Shown one piece after another: positions 43,559 through 51,485 of a stretch of DNA of 64,000 nucleotides (position 1 is the first letter of the stretch; each line of letters starts with the position of its first letter). The notes below the pieces were generated by a model. That model had not been told where the DNA came from, did no database searches, and was given only the letters and a program-made list of their open reading frames with translations. Origin of the DNA: Hydrocarboniphaga sp965279055 (GTDB lineage Bacteria; Pseudomonadota; Gammaproteobacteria; Nevskiales; Nevskiaceae). The translations under genes were made by a program, and so were the position numbers. The stretch spans positions 3,038,001 to 3,102,000 of the forward strand of contig NZ_OZ257125.1 in NCBI RefSeq assembly GCF_965279055.1, written 5' to 3'.

Positions 43559-44473
43559 ATGCATCAGACGGCGCTGATTCACAACCCGCGCAGCCGGCTC
43601 AATCGGCGGCTCGCGGTGCATCTGCCTTCGGGCCTGCTGTCGGCTTCGCCGACCACCGAGGCCGAGCTGTTCGCGTCGCTGACCGAATACGCGCATCGCG
43701 AAGTCGATCTGCTGATGGTCAGCGGTGGCGACGGCACTTTGCGCGACGTTCTGACCCAACTGCCGCGCGCCTATGGCGATGTGCCGCTGCCGGCGATCGC
43801 GATTCTCGCGGCCGGCAACGCCAACCTGGTCGCCTCCGACGTCGGCGCCTGCCAGTCGCAGCGCGACGCGCTATCGCGGCTCTGCGACGCCGCCGCGACC
43901 GGCCGCTGGCGCCGCGACATCGTGCGTCATCCGATCGCGGTCGAGCGTCATGGCCAGCCGACCATTCTCGGATTCTTCATGGGCGCAGCCGCGCTGAATC
44001 GCGCTACCCAGTACAACCACGACCACGTCACCGCCGGCGGCGGCGTGTCGGTGGCGATCACCATCGCCGCGGCGATGTGGCGCGCGGTGCGCGGCATCGG
44101 CGACTGGGCCGAAGGCGACTGGATGAGCCTGAGCATCGACGGCCACGCAGCGCGCGAAGGCAAGCGCTTTCTGTTCCTTGCCAGCAGCCTGCAAAGCCTG
44201 ATGCTCGGCCTGTGGCCGTTCTGGGGCAGCAGCGGGCCGATGCGCTATCTGGACGTCGATGCCTACCCGGAGAATCTCGGCCGTTCGCTATGGCCGCTGA
44301 TGCGCGGCCGGCCGACGACGGCGATGCTGGAGAGCAGCTATCACAGCAGCGGCGCCAGCCAGATTCTGCTGAAAACGCAGGGCCCGATCATCATCGATGG
44401 CGAGCCGTTTGCCGCGGCCGACGGCGAATTCCGCCTCGCCCCCGGCCCGGCGCTGCGCTTCGTTTCGCCATGA
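43559..44473 (+). CDS. Lipid kinase, diacylglycerol/ceramide-kinase family
   Basis: A 304-residue DAGK-catalytic-domain protein. The nucleotide-binding signature LMVSGGDGTLRDVL (GGDGT at 56-60) and the following AAGNANLVASDVG are clear. The C-terminal half has the usual beta-sandwich with FFMGAA and IDGEPFAAADGEF. Such enzymes phosphorylate diacylglycerol, ceramide or sphingoid bases. In Caulobacter a kinase of this family (CpgB) makes ceramide 1-phosphate. Flanked by CDP-alcohol chemistry and close to serine palmitoyltransferase, this one is a good ceramide-kinase candidate. It starts four bases after the previous stop and overlaps the next gene (ATGA). Confidence 0.88.
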   Translation: MHQTALIHNPRSRLNRRLAVHLPSGLLSASPTTEAELFASLTEYAHREVDLLMVSGGDGTLRDVLTQLPRAYGDVPLPAIAILAAGNANLVASDVGACQSQRDALSRLCDAAATGRWRRDIVRHPIAVERHGQPTILGFFMGAAALNRATQYNHDHVTAGGGVSVAITIAAAMWRAVRGIGDWAEGDWMSLSIDGHAAREGKRFLFLASSLQSLMLGLWPFWGSSGPMRYLDVDAYPENLGRSLWPLMRGRPTTAMLESSYHSSGASQILLKTQGPIIIDGEPFAAADGEFRLAPGPALRFVSP

Positions 44474-45414
44474 GCATGGCGCCGTCACCGCTGCGCGACG
44501 CAGTCGACGCCGAGTTGCAGCGCGCACTGCCGGCCGAGGTCACGAGCTTTGCCGAACAGCTGGCGCAGCGCGGCGGCAACACCGTTGTCGCGGTGCTGTT
44601 CTACGGCAGCAATCTGCGCACCGGCGATCTCGACGGCGTGCTCGATTTCTACGTGCTGGTCGACGAACTGTCGCAATGGCATCGCCATCGCATCACCGCG
44701 CTGGCCAATCGCGCGCTGCCGCCGAACGTGTCGTATGAAACCACGCAGATCGATGCGCTGGATCTGCGTGCGAAAGTCGCGGTGCTGAGCCTCGGGCAGT
44801 TCGAACGCGGCATGCGCGAAGGCGCGATCGACACGACCTTGTGGGCGCGCTTCGCGCAGCCCCTGGGGCTGGCCTGGGTGCGCGACGACGCCGCGCGCGC
44901 GGCTACGGCCGCTGCGGTTTCCAGTGCGCTGACCACGGCCGCGCGCTGGGCCGCATTGCTCGGGCCGCTCAGCGGTGAGGCGAGCGCGTTCTGGCAGGCG
45001 CTGTTCCAGAAAACCTATGCGGCAGAACTGCGTGTCGAACGCGGCGGCGGCCGCGCGCGCAGCCTGATCGAACACGAACGCGAGCGTTATACGCGGCTGC
45101 TACCGCTGGCCTGGCGCGCGGCCGGCATCGATTTCCGTGTGCGCGGTGAACAGCTGGAGCCGCGGCTCGATGAAGCACGCCGCCGCCGCAGCGCGCGCGC
45201 CTGGATGCTGCGTCACGCGATGGGCAAGCCGCTCAACCTGATGCGCCTGACCAAGGCCGCTTTCACCTTCGAAAACGGCGCCGACTACGTCGCCTGGAAA
45301 GTCGAGCGCCACTCCGGCGTCAGGCTCGAACTCAGCGATTGGCAGCGTCGGCATCCGCTGCTGGCCGCGCCCGGCGTGCTGTGGCAATTGCGCCGCCGCG
45401 GCGCGATCAAGTGA
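44470..45414 (+). CDS. Tam41-like nucleotidyltransferase, candidate lipid-phosphate cytidylyltransferase
   Basis: A 314-residue protein with a nucleotidyltransferase core: FYGSNLRTGDLDGVLDFYVL followed by VDELSQWHRH. The G-S, D-x-D-like and W-H elements follow the pattern of mitochondrial CDP-diacylglycerol synthase Tam41. It has no membrane segment, as Tam41. Its ATG overlaps the stop of the lipid kinase gene, so it is co-translated with an enzyme that makes a lipid phosphate. Converting that lipid phosphate to a CDP-lipid is therefore a reasonable hypothesis. A plain MNT-type nucleotidyltransferase is the alternative. Confidence 0.6.
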   Translation: MSMAPSPLRDAVDAELQRALPAEVTSFAEQLAQRGGNTVVAVLFYGSNLRTGDLDGVLDFYVLVDELSQWHRHRITALANRALPPNVSYETTQIDALDLRAKVAVLSLGQFERGMREGAIDTTLWARFAQPLGLAWVRDDAARAATAAAVSSALTTAARWAALLGPLSGEASAFWQALFQKTYAAELRVERGGGRARSLIEHERERYTRLLPLAWRAAGIDFRVRGEQLEPRLDEARRRRSARAWMLRHAMGKPLNLMRLTKAAFTFENGADYVAWKVERHSGVRLELSDWQRRHPLLAAPGVLWQLRRRGAIK

Positions 45415-45424
45415 GCCCGCGCTG

Positions 45425-46522
45425 ATGAAAAATGTATGGATGATCAGCCGCGTGTTTCCGCCCGACGAAGGCGGCGTGCAGACCTACAGCCGCGCAGTGG
45501 CGCTGGCCTACGCGCGCCTGGGCTGGAACGTGCTGGTGTTCACCAAGACCTCGGCCGGCCCACGCCGCATCGATGACCAGGGTCTGGACATCGTCGATGT
45601 CGGCGGCGGATCGAAAGCCCATGTCTACCTGAAGCTGGCGCTGGCGGTGCTCCGCGCGCTGCGAAGCGGCCAGCGGCCGGACGTGGTCCACGCCTGTACC
45701 TGGCGCTCCGGCCTCGTGCCGTGGTTGCTGCGGCTGCGGCCGCTGTCGGTCAGCGTCCACGGCCGCGAAATCGGCCGGCCGCGCGGCCTCAATTTCATGC
45801 TGATGCGCGCCGTGCTGACGCGGGCAACGCGCGTGATCGCGGTCAGCCACTGGACGCGCCGCCACCTGCTCGCGCGGCTGCCGCAGCTGGAAGCGAACTG
45901 CTTCACCGCGTGGAACGGCCTGTCCGATCTGGCAGCGGCGTCGGCGCCGTCTCAGGCTCACGATGAATCCGGCGCCGAGGCGCGTGTGCTGTCGGTGTGC
46001 CGGCTGGTGCCGCGCAAGAATCTGCGCGTCGCCATTGCCGCCGCCGGCCGCTGCGCGCAGCGCGGCCTGAAGTTCCGCTACCTGATCGCCGGCCGCGGCC
46101 CGGAGATGGCGGCGATGCAGGCGGATATCGATGCGCTGAACCTGGGCGGCCTGATCCAGATGCTCGGCTACGTCAGCGACGACGAGCTGGCGCAGCTGCA
46201 TGCGGACGCGGACATCTTCCTGCACCCGCAGATTTCGCTGGAAGACGGCGACGAGATGGAAGGCTTCGGCATCACCATCGCCGATGCGATGGCCTTCGGC
46301 AGCGCCTGCATCGTCGGCGTCGACGGCGGCCCGGCGGAACTCGGCGTCAGCGGCGAAACCAGCCTGCTGGTGGACGGCCACGACCTCGACGCGGTGACCG
46401 AGGCGCTGGCGACGCTGATCGGCGACGCGCCGCGGCGCGCGCGTATGGGCAAGGCGGCCAAAGCCTGGGCGCTGAGCAAACTGTCCTGGGAGCAACACGC
46501 GCGCGCGGTGCTGGGCGCCTAG
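45425..46522 (+). CDS. Glycosyltransferase family 4 (GT-B)
   Basis: A 365-residue GT-B enzyme. The N-terminal half has VFPPDEGGVQTYSRAVALA and the donor-side half has VCRLVPRKNLRVAIAAA, AGRGPEM and EGFGITIADAMAFG, with the E-x7-E donor motif of GT4. It uses an NDP-sugar; the acceptor is unknown, but its position at the end of the phosphotransferase-kinase-nucleotidyltransferase run suggests a lipid or its headgroup. Its stop codon TAG overlaps the end of an inserted MITE-like element; the uninterrupted sequence would also have read TAG, so the protein is not shortened. It converges on the serine palmitoyltransferase gene. Confidence 0.9.
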   Translation: MKNVWMISRVFPPDEGGVQTYSRAVALAYARLGWNVLVFTKTSAGPRRIDDQGLDIVDVGGGSKAHVYLKLALAVLRALRSGQRPDVVHACTWRSGLVPWLLRLRPLSVSVHGREIGRPRGLNFMLMRAVLTRATRVIAVSHWTRRHLLARLPQLEANCFTAWNGLSDLAAASAPSQAHDESGAEARVLSVCRLVPRKNLRVAIAAAGRCAQRGLKFRYLIAGRGPEMAAMQADIDALNLGGLIQMLGYVSDDELAQLHADADIFLHPQISLEDGDEMEGFGITIADAMAFGSACIVGVDGGPAELGVSGETSLLVDGHDLDAVTEALATLIGDAPRRARMGKAAKAWALSKLSWEQHARAVLGA

Positions 46523-46792
46523 GGAATCTCTGATCAAGTCCTGCGCGCCCGCGCCGGCGTCAAAACCGGCGCGATGCAAGGAAGGCGCGACGATGTGTAT
46601 TGGACCTACATGAGGAGCGACTAACGCCGCAGCGTGCCGGTTTTGGCGCCGGCCCTTCGGGTTGCCCCGGAAATGCCGCCATGCCGCGTTGCTCGCCCCT
46701 TGTTTGGAATCACCAAACCGCGGGACTCGCGCCTTGCCTGGCGGCATCTCCGGGGCAACGCGGGCGCGCAGGACTGGATCAGAGGTTCCCTA
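46520..46792. mobile_element. MITE-like element, 273 bp with about 34-bp terminal inverted repeats
   Basis: The ends 46520-46553 and 46759-46792 are inverted copies of each other with only two mismatches; they read TAGGGAATCTCTGATC and, inverted, TAGGGAACCTCTGATC. The TA at each end suggests a TA target duplication. The interior has no significant reading frame but several internal palindromes (CCGGCG...CGCCGG). A GGGAAYCTCTGA end resembles some IS5- or IS630-type ends, but no matching transposase is in the window, so it is probably non-autonomous. Confidence 0.72.
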
Positions 46793-46821
46793 GAGCCCCG
46801 GCAACGACGATCGATTCCTGG

Positions 46822-48051
46822 CTAGGCGACCAGCGCGACCTTCGGCGTCGCCGTCTGCGTCGGCAGCACGCCGAGGCGCTGGCCGATGTCGGCGAACAGC
46901 GCCAGCGCGGTGTCGATCTGGCGCGGCGTGTGCGCCGCGCTGATACTGGCGCGCAGCAGCGGCTTGTTGGTCGGCGTCGCCGGCGGCAGCGCCAGGTTCA
47001 CGTACAGGCCGCCCTGCAGCAGCAGGTTCCAGAAACGCACCGCGGTTTCGTTGTCGTCGACGGTGACCGAGACGATCGGGCTGGCCTGCGGGCCGACGTG
47101 GAAGCCGAGCGCACGCAGACCGTCGTACAGACGCACGGCGTTGTCGCGCAGGCGCACGCGCAGGCCGCTGTCGGAAATCAGGCGACGCAGCGCTTCCTGG
47201 GTCGAGGCGATCACCGCCGGCGGCAGCGAGGCGGTGAACATGTACGGGCGGCAGGCGACGCGCAGCACTTCGAAGCCGTCGATGTCGGAGACGCAGAAAC
47301 CGCCGACGCTGCCGAGGCTCTTGCTGAAGGTGCCGACGATGAAATCCACGTCCGCTTCGACGCCTGCGCTCTGGCTCAGGCCACGGCCGGTTTCGCCGAG
47401 CACGCCCATCGAATGCGCTTCGTCGACCAGCAGGTAGGCGCCGGCTTCGCGCTTGACCTGGGCGATTTCGGCCAGCGGCGCCGAGTCGCCGAGCATCGAA
47501 TAGATGCCCTCGACGACGATCAGCTTGCTGCCCGGATGGTCCTTGAGCCGGCGCAGACGCTTGTGCAGGTCATCTGGATCGTTGTGACGGAAGCGGATCA
47601 CTTCGGCGTGGCCCAGGCGCGCGCCGTCGTAGATGCTGGCGTGGCTGTCGGAGTCCAGGATCAGGTGATCGCCGTGGCCGGCGAGCGTCGACAGGATGCT
47701 CAAATTGGCCTGGTAGCCGGTGCTGAACACCATGCCGTGCCTGCGGCCGTAGAACTCGGCCAGGCTCAGTTCCAGATCGCGATGGCCGCTGTAGCTGCCA
47801 TTGGCGACGCGCGAGCCGGTGGTGCCGGTACCGAAGCTGCGCACCGCCTCGACCGAGGCTTCGATGCAGCCCTCGTCGAAGGTCATGCCCAGATAATTGT
47901 TGGTGCCGAACAGGATCGTCGTCCGGCCGTTCACGACGCCCTCGGTCGACGACAGGATGCGGTCGAATGTGACCTTCAGCGGATTGGAGTCCGCCGGGCC
48001 GAGCCGGTCGTAGGTCTGTGCCAGATGGTCAAACTTGGAAAGGATGCTCAT
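46822..48051 (-). CDS. spt: Serine palmitoyltransferase (alpha-oxoamine synthase)
   Basis: This PLP enzyme condenses serine with a fatty acyl thioester to form 3-oxosphinganine, the first committed step of sphingolipid synthesis. The 409-residue chain has FGTNNYLG, GTGTTGSRVANGSYSGH, DSDSHASIYDG (His137, stacking on PLP), VDEAHSMGVLG (Asp210, His213) and the PLP Lys244 in VGTFSKSLG. 8-amino-7-oxononanoate synthase and KBL are relatives; the SRVANGSYSGH and FSKSLGSVGGF segments and the adjacent acyl carrier protein, epimerase-type reductase and acyl-AMP ligase genes point to SPT. The gene overlaps the ACP gene (ATGA). The acyl donor is likely acyl-ACP. Confidence 0.88.
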   Translation of the reverse strand: MSILSKFDHLAQTYDRLGPADSNPLKVTFDRILSSTEGVVNGRTTILFGTNNYLGMTFDEGCIEASVEAVRSFGTGTTGSRVANGSYSGHRDLELSLAEFYGRRHGMVFSTGYQANLSILSTLAGHGDHLILDSDSHASIYDGARLGHAEVIRFRHNDPDDLHKRLRRLKDHPGSKLIVVEGIYSMLGDSAPLAEIAQVKREAGAYLLVDEAHSMGVLGETGRGLSQSAGVEADVDFIVGTFSKSLGSVGGFCVSDIDGFEVLRVACRPYMFTASLPPAVIASTQEALRRLISDSGLRVRLRDNAVRLYDGLRALGFHVGPQASPIVSVTVDDNETAVRFWNLLLQGGLYVNLALPPATPTNKPLLRASISAAHTPRQIDTALALFADIGQRLGVLPTQTATPKVALVA

Positions 48052-48302
48052 GCCCGCTCGTTCTGCGTGAGTTGGGTGACGGCTTTCACCAGATCATCGA
48101 CGGTGACGATTTCCGCAACGCGATCGAGCGGGATGGACACGTCGTAGTGATCCTCTAAGGCCATCATCAGGTTCATCACCGCGAGCGAATCCAGGCCCAG
48201 GTCCTGGACGATGCGGGTGCGGCCTTCGATTTCGACAGGCCGGGAAACGGCTGCCTTGAGCGCATCGCCAACATGCGCGCGGATGTCAGATGAAGAAGTC
48301 AT
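48048..48302 (-). CDS. Acyl carrier protein dedicated to sphingolipid synthesis
   Basis: An 84-residue acyl carrier protein. The phosphopantetheine attachment Ser39 is in the DSL motif of LGLDSLAVMNLMM, followed by an acidic helix II. It is not in a fab cluster but is translationally coupled to serine palmitoyltransferase, so it probably presents the acyl chain to that enzyme, as AcpR is proposed to do in Caulobacter. A 185-bp gap on its 5' side contains an AT-rich stretch (about 48395-48435) that may carry a promoter separate from the reductase gene upstream. Confidence 0.9.
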   Translation of the reverse strand: MTSSSDIRAHVGDALKAAVSRPVEIEGRTRIVQDLGLDSLAVMNLMMALEDHYDVSIPLDRVAEIVTVDDLVKAVTQLTQNERA

Positions 48303-48487
48303 TCGGTCTCAATGGTCTGCCGGTCTTCCTTACGGAAGCCTGAGCCAGACCCGCTGGCTGAGGAAGCGCGCGAGCGGTGCCCTCGGTATGTGTCAAAAAG
48401 TCTGCCATAGCTTAGCAAACTAGTTTAATCGGCTTGTAACCCGGTCGTGCTTCCGCTGCGCGGCGCGCCCGGCCCGTACGTCATGTA

Positions 48488-49444
48488 TCAGGCTCGGGGC
48501 AGCCAACCGGCGCTGCGATAGGCCCTCACCGCGTCGGCGAAACCGGCCTGCAGATCCCAAGCTGGGGCCCATTGCGGCAGATTCAAGCGCTCGGCCTCGC
48601 CCACCGCCCAGTCCAAGTGCCTGAGTTCGCGCAACTTTTGCGAATTGAGCATATTGCCGCGGCCGAGCAGCCGGGCCAGGTCGCCGCAGATCGCAGCGGC
48701 CTTCAGCAGCCCGCCGGGCAGCGGCCAGTAGCCGCGCGGCCGGGCGCCCATCGCCGCCGCGGCGGCCTGCATCAGTTCGCGCCAGCTGTAGCCGGCCGGC
48801 CGCGCGTCGCAGGCGGCCTCGATCCGGCCGGTCGCCGGGCGGCCGAGCATGCCGACCAGGGCCGCACACAGATCGTCGACATGGATGACCGCGCTGCGCG
48901 CCGGCGCCGCGCCGAGCAGCGGCACCCAGGGCAGGCTCGCCATTTTGAAGAAGGCCAGGGTCTCGGGGTCGCCCGGGCCGTAGACCGCCGGCGGACGCAG
49001 GATGCTCAGGCGCTCGCCGAGCACGTCGATCGCCGCCTGCTCGGCCGCGCGCTTGCTCGCCGCGTAGTCGGAAAATCCCGGCTCGCGCGCCGCCAGGCTC
49101 GACACCAGCAGCAAGTGGGTCTGCGCACTGGCCGCGACCGCGTTCGCCAAATGGCGTGTGCCGTCGCGATTGGCGCGCATGAAATCATCGCGGCTCGGCG
49201 CCTTGATCAGCCCGGCCAGGTGCACCACCGCGTCGGCACCGGCGACCAGCCGCCTTGAGGCGGCCGGGTCGCGCAGATCGCCCTGCTCCACTTCGATATC
49301 CAGATCGCCCCACAGCGCGTCGGCCGGGTCGCGTCTGACCAGGATCCTCAGCCGCCAGCCGGCGGCGGCCAGTTGTGGCAGCAGCCGGCGACCGATGAAG
49401 CCGGTGGCGCCGGTGACCGCGACCAGCCGGCCCGCTTCAGCCAC
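48488..49444 (-). CDS. NAD-dependent epimerase/dehydratase-like reductase (CerR-like)
   Basis: An extended SDR with NAD(P) motif AVTGATGFIGRRLLP, the VHLAGLIK strand, and catalytic Tyr/Lys in FSDYAASKRAAEQ, followed by ILRPPAVYGPGD. In Caulobacter a protein of this class (CerR) reduces the 3-oxo group during ceramide synthesis; its gene lies in the same order between the acyl ligase and ACP/SPT genes. I chose the GTG at 49444, which overlaps the upstream stop; it gives 318 residues and a normal distance to the Rossmann fold. A longer reading is possible. Other roles, such as sugar epimerisation, are not excluded by sequence alone. Confidence 0.85.
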   Translation of the reverse strand: MAEAGRLVAVTGATGFIGRRLLPQLAAAGWRLRILVRRDPADALWGDLDIEVEQGDLRDPAASRRLVAGADAVVHLAGLIKAPSRDDFMRANRDGTRHLANAVAASAQTHLLLVSSLAAREPGFSDYAASKRAAEQAAIDVLGERLSILRPPAVYGPGDPETLAFFKMASLPWVPLLGAAPARSAVIHVDDLCAALVGMLGRPATGRIEAACDARPAGYSWRELMQAAAAAMGARPRGYWPLPGGLLKAAAICGDLARLLGRGNMLNSQKLRELRHLDWAVGEAERLNLPQWAPAWDLQAGFADAVRAYRSAGWLPRA

Positions 49445-51173
49445 CCGCAGCGGCCTTGGCGAAACCACCCGACAGGTACAGCGCCCGCGCCTTGGCACGG
49501 CTGAGCTTGCCCGACGAGGTCTGCGGCAAGGAGCGCGGTGGCACCGGCACCACGCGCACCTCGATGCCGTGGCGCGCGCGCAGCACGCCGGAGACTTCTT
49601 CGCACAGCGCGTCGCGCGCCGTGGTTTCGGTGAGCCGCGATTCCACCAGCACCACCACCGATTCGCCAGCCTCGTCGTCGACCGCGAAGGCGGCCACGTC
49701 GCCGCTGCGCAGGCTGCTCACCTCACCTTCGGCGGTCCACTCCAGATCCTGCGGCCGGATGTTGCGGCCGTTGACGATGATCAGGTCCTTGGCGCGGCCG
49801 GTGATGACGATTTCGCCGTCGGCCAGATAGCCGATGTCGCCGGTGTTGAGCCAGCCGTCGCTGCCGATCGCGCGCGCGGTTTCTTCGGGCTGCGCGAAAT
49901 ATTCCTTGAACAGACTCGGTCCGCGCACATGAATCAGGCCGACGCCGAATTCCGCCATCGGCTTGCCGTTTTCATCCCGCACCTGGACCTCGTGGCCCGG
50001 CAGGATGGCGCCGCAGCGCACGAATTCGCGGCGCCGATGCGAGCCTTCCGCCGGCGCCACCGCGATGTGTTCGCGCTCGAGCCGGTCGGTGTCGAGCACG
50101 TCCATGCGCAGGCCACGGCCCAGCGGCGAGAACGACAGTGCCAGCGCCGCTTCGGCCATGCCGTAGCTCGGCGTCATCGCACCGCGGCTGAAGCCGCTGG
50201 CCGCGAACGAGTCCATGAACTTGTGCAGCGGGCCGGGCCGCACCATGTCGCCGCCGATACCGGCCGCGCGCCAGCGCGACAGGTCCAGACCTTCCGGCAC
50301 ACCGCCGTTTTCGACGCGGCGCGCGCACAGCTCGAAGCCGAAGCTCGGCGAGAAGCTCAAGGTGCCGCCGTAGCTGCTGATCAGCTGCAGCCAGGTCAAG
50401 GGCCGGCGCGCGAATTCGCGCGTCGCCAGATAGTCCACCGAAATCGCGCAGCACACCGGTGTCAGCAGAAAGCCCACCAGACCCATGTCGTGATAGAACG
50501 GCAGCCACGACGCGCAGCGATCCTTCGCGGTGATCTGCAGGCCATAACGCACGATCGCATCGATATTGGCGACCACCGCGCGATGCGTAACCGCGATCGC
50601 ATGCGGGAAGCGCGTGCTGCCGGACGAGAACTGCAGGTAGGCCAGCTCGTCCGGCGTCGGCGCGACCAGCTCGCCGGTGAAAGGCTCGACTTCGCCCAGG
50701 CCCGCAACGGTGCCGACGAAGCGCAGCGCCAGGCCGTCGCAGGCCTCCTTGATCCAGCTCTCGAACGCGGCCGGTGCCAGCGCCGCGGCGGCGCCGATGC
50801 TCTCGGTCATCTTGCGGATGTGTTCGAGATAGGTCGCGCGGCCACCGAGCGCCGCCGGCAAGGGCAGCGGCGCCGGCACCAGGCCGGCGAGCTGGCAGGC
50901 GAAAAAGGCGCGGGCAAAATCGCCGTCGGTTTCGGCCAGCAGGGCCACCCGATCACCGCGCACCAGGCCCCTGGCCAGCAGCCGGCGCGCCAGCGCCTCC
51001 GACTGTTCCAGCAGGGACACGTAAGGGAGCGCTTCGGTCAGCTGGCCACGGCCGCTGTAGAAATTCATCCCGGCCGCACCCTGCGCCGCGCGGCGCAAGG
51101 CCGCGGCGAGGCTGGGGAAATCACCAATGCCGCGCAGAACGGCGGCGCTGGTGGCGGGTGTGTGGTTGGTCAT
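49437..51173 (-). CDS. Fatty acyl-AMP/ACP ligase
   Basis: An ANL-superfamily adenylating enzyme of the fatty acyl-AMP ligase type. It activates a fatty acid with ATP and, in the sphingolipid context, loads it on the nearby ACP. Motifs: YLQFSSGSTRFPHA (P-loop-like), SYGMAEAALALS, GWLNTGDIGYL and the C-terminal Lys in PQTSSGKLSRAKAR. I used ATG 51173 (MTNHTPATS), giving 578 residues; ATG 51221 is possible. It is the first gene of the four-gene minus-strand set ending in SPT and overlaps the reductase gene. The order ligase-reductase-ACP-SPT matches the Caulobacter sphingolipid genes. Confidence 0.9.
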   Translation of the reverse strand: MTNHTPATSAAVLRGIGDFPSLAAALRRAAQGAAGMNFYSGRGQLTEALPYVSLLEQSEALARRLLARGLVRGDRVALLAETDGDFARAFFACQLAGLVPAPLPLPAALGGRATYLEHIRKMTESIGAAAALAPAAFESWIKEACDGLALRFVGTVAGLGEVEPFTGELVAPTPDELAYLQFSSGSTRFPHAIAVTHRAVVANIDAIVRYGLQITAKDRCASWLPFYHDMGLVGFLLTPVCCAISVDYLATREFARRPLTWLQLISSYGGTLSFSPSFGFELCARRVENGGVPEGLDLSRWRAAGIGGDMVRPGPLHKFMDSFAASGFSRGAMTPSYGMAEAALALSFSPLGRGLRMDVLDTDRLEREHIAVAPAEGSHRRREFVRCGAILPGHEVQVRDENGKPMAEFGVGLIHVRGPSLFKEYFAQPEETARAIGSDGWLNTGDIGYLADGEIVITGRAKDLIIVNGRNIRPQDLEWTAEGEVSSLRSGDVAAFAVDDEAGESVVVLVESRLTETTARDALCEEVSGVLRARHGIEVRVVPVPPRSLPQTSSGKLSRAKARALYLSGGFAKAAAGG

Positions 51174-51485
51174 GAAGGCACGATCGATGATGTTGACGCC
51201 AGCCCCGTACGTGAGCGGCATGGGTCAAACACCCATTTTAGCCGAGTGCGTCGCCAGGCAGCGCGCCGTCGCGTCGACGCGGCGGGTGGCTATCTATACG
51301 TGGAATGCTGGCACCGGTTGCACGGCTGGTTCAAAACGACCGAGCCAGAACGATAAGCGTACCTTCGATCCGCGCGCTCGCATCACTTGCCGATACATCG
51401 CGCGCGCTTCGGGCAGCTCCCGAGAAAGCCCGCGCGAGCGCGCCGATCTGCTGTGGGCCTCGCTGGCGGGCACGACTCGGCGCCG

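Noticed and set aside
46520..46522. Truncation of the GT4 protein by the MITE insertion
   Set aside because: Rejoining the flanks at TA gives the same TAG stop codon, so the protein end is unchanged.
48303..48487. Possible sigma-70 promoter with TTGACA upstream of the ACP gene
   Set aside because: TTTTTGACACA is present on the minus strand but no -10 box lies 16-18 bases downstream; only an AT-rich region can be stated.
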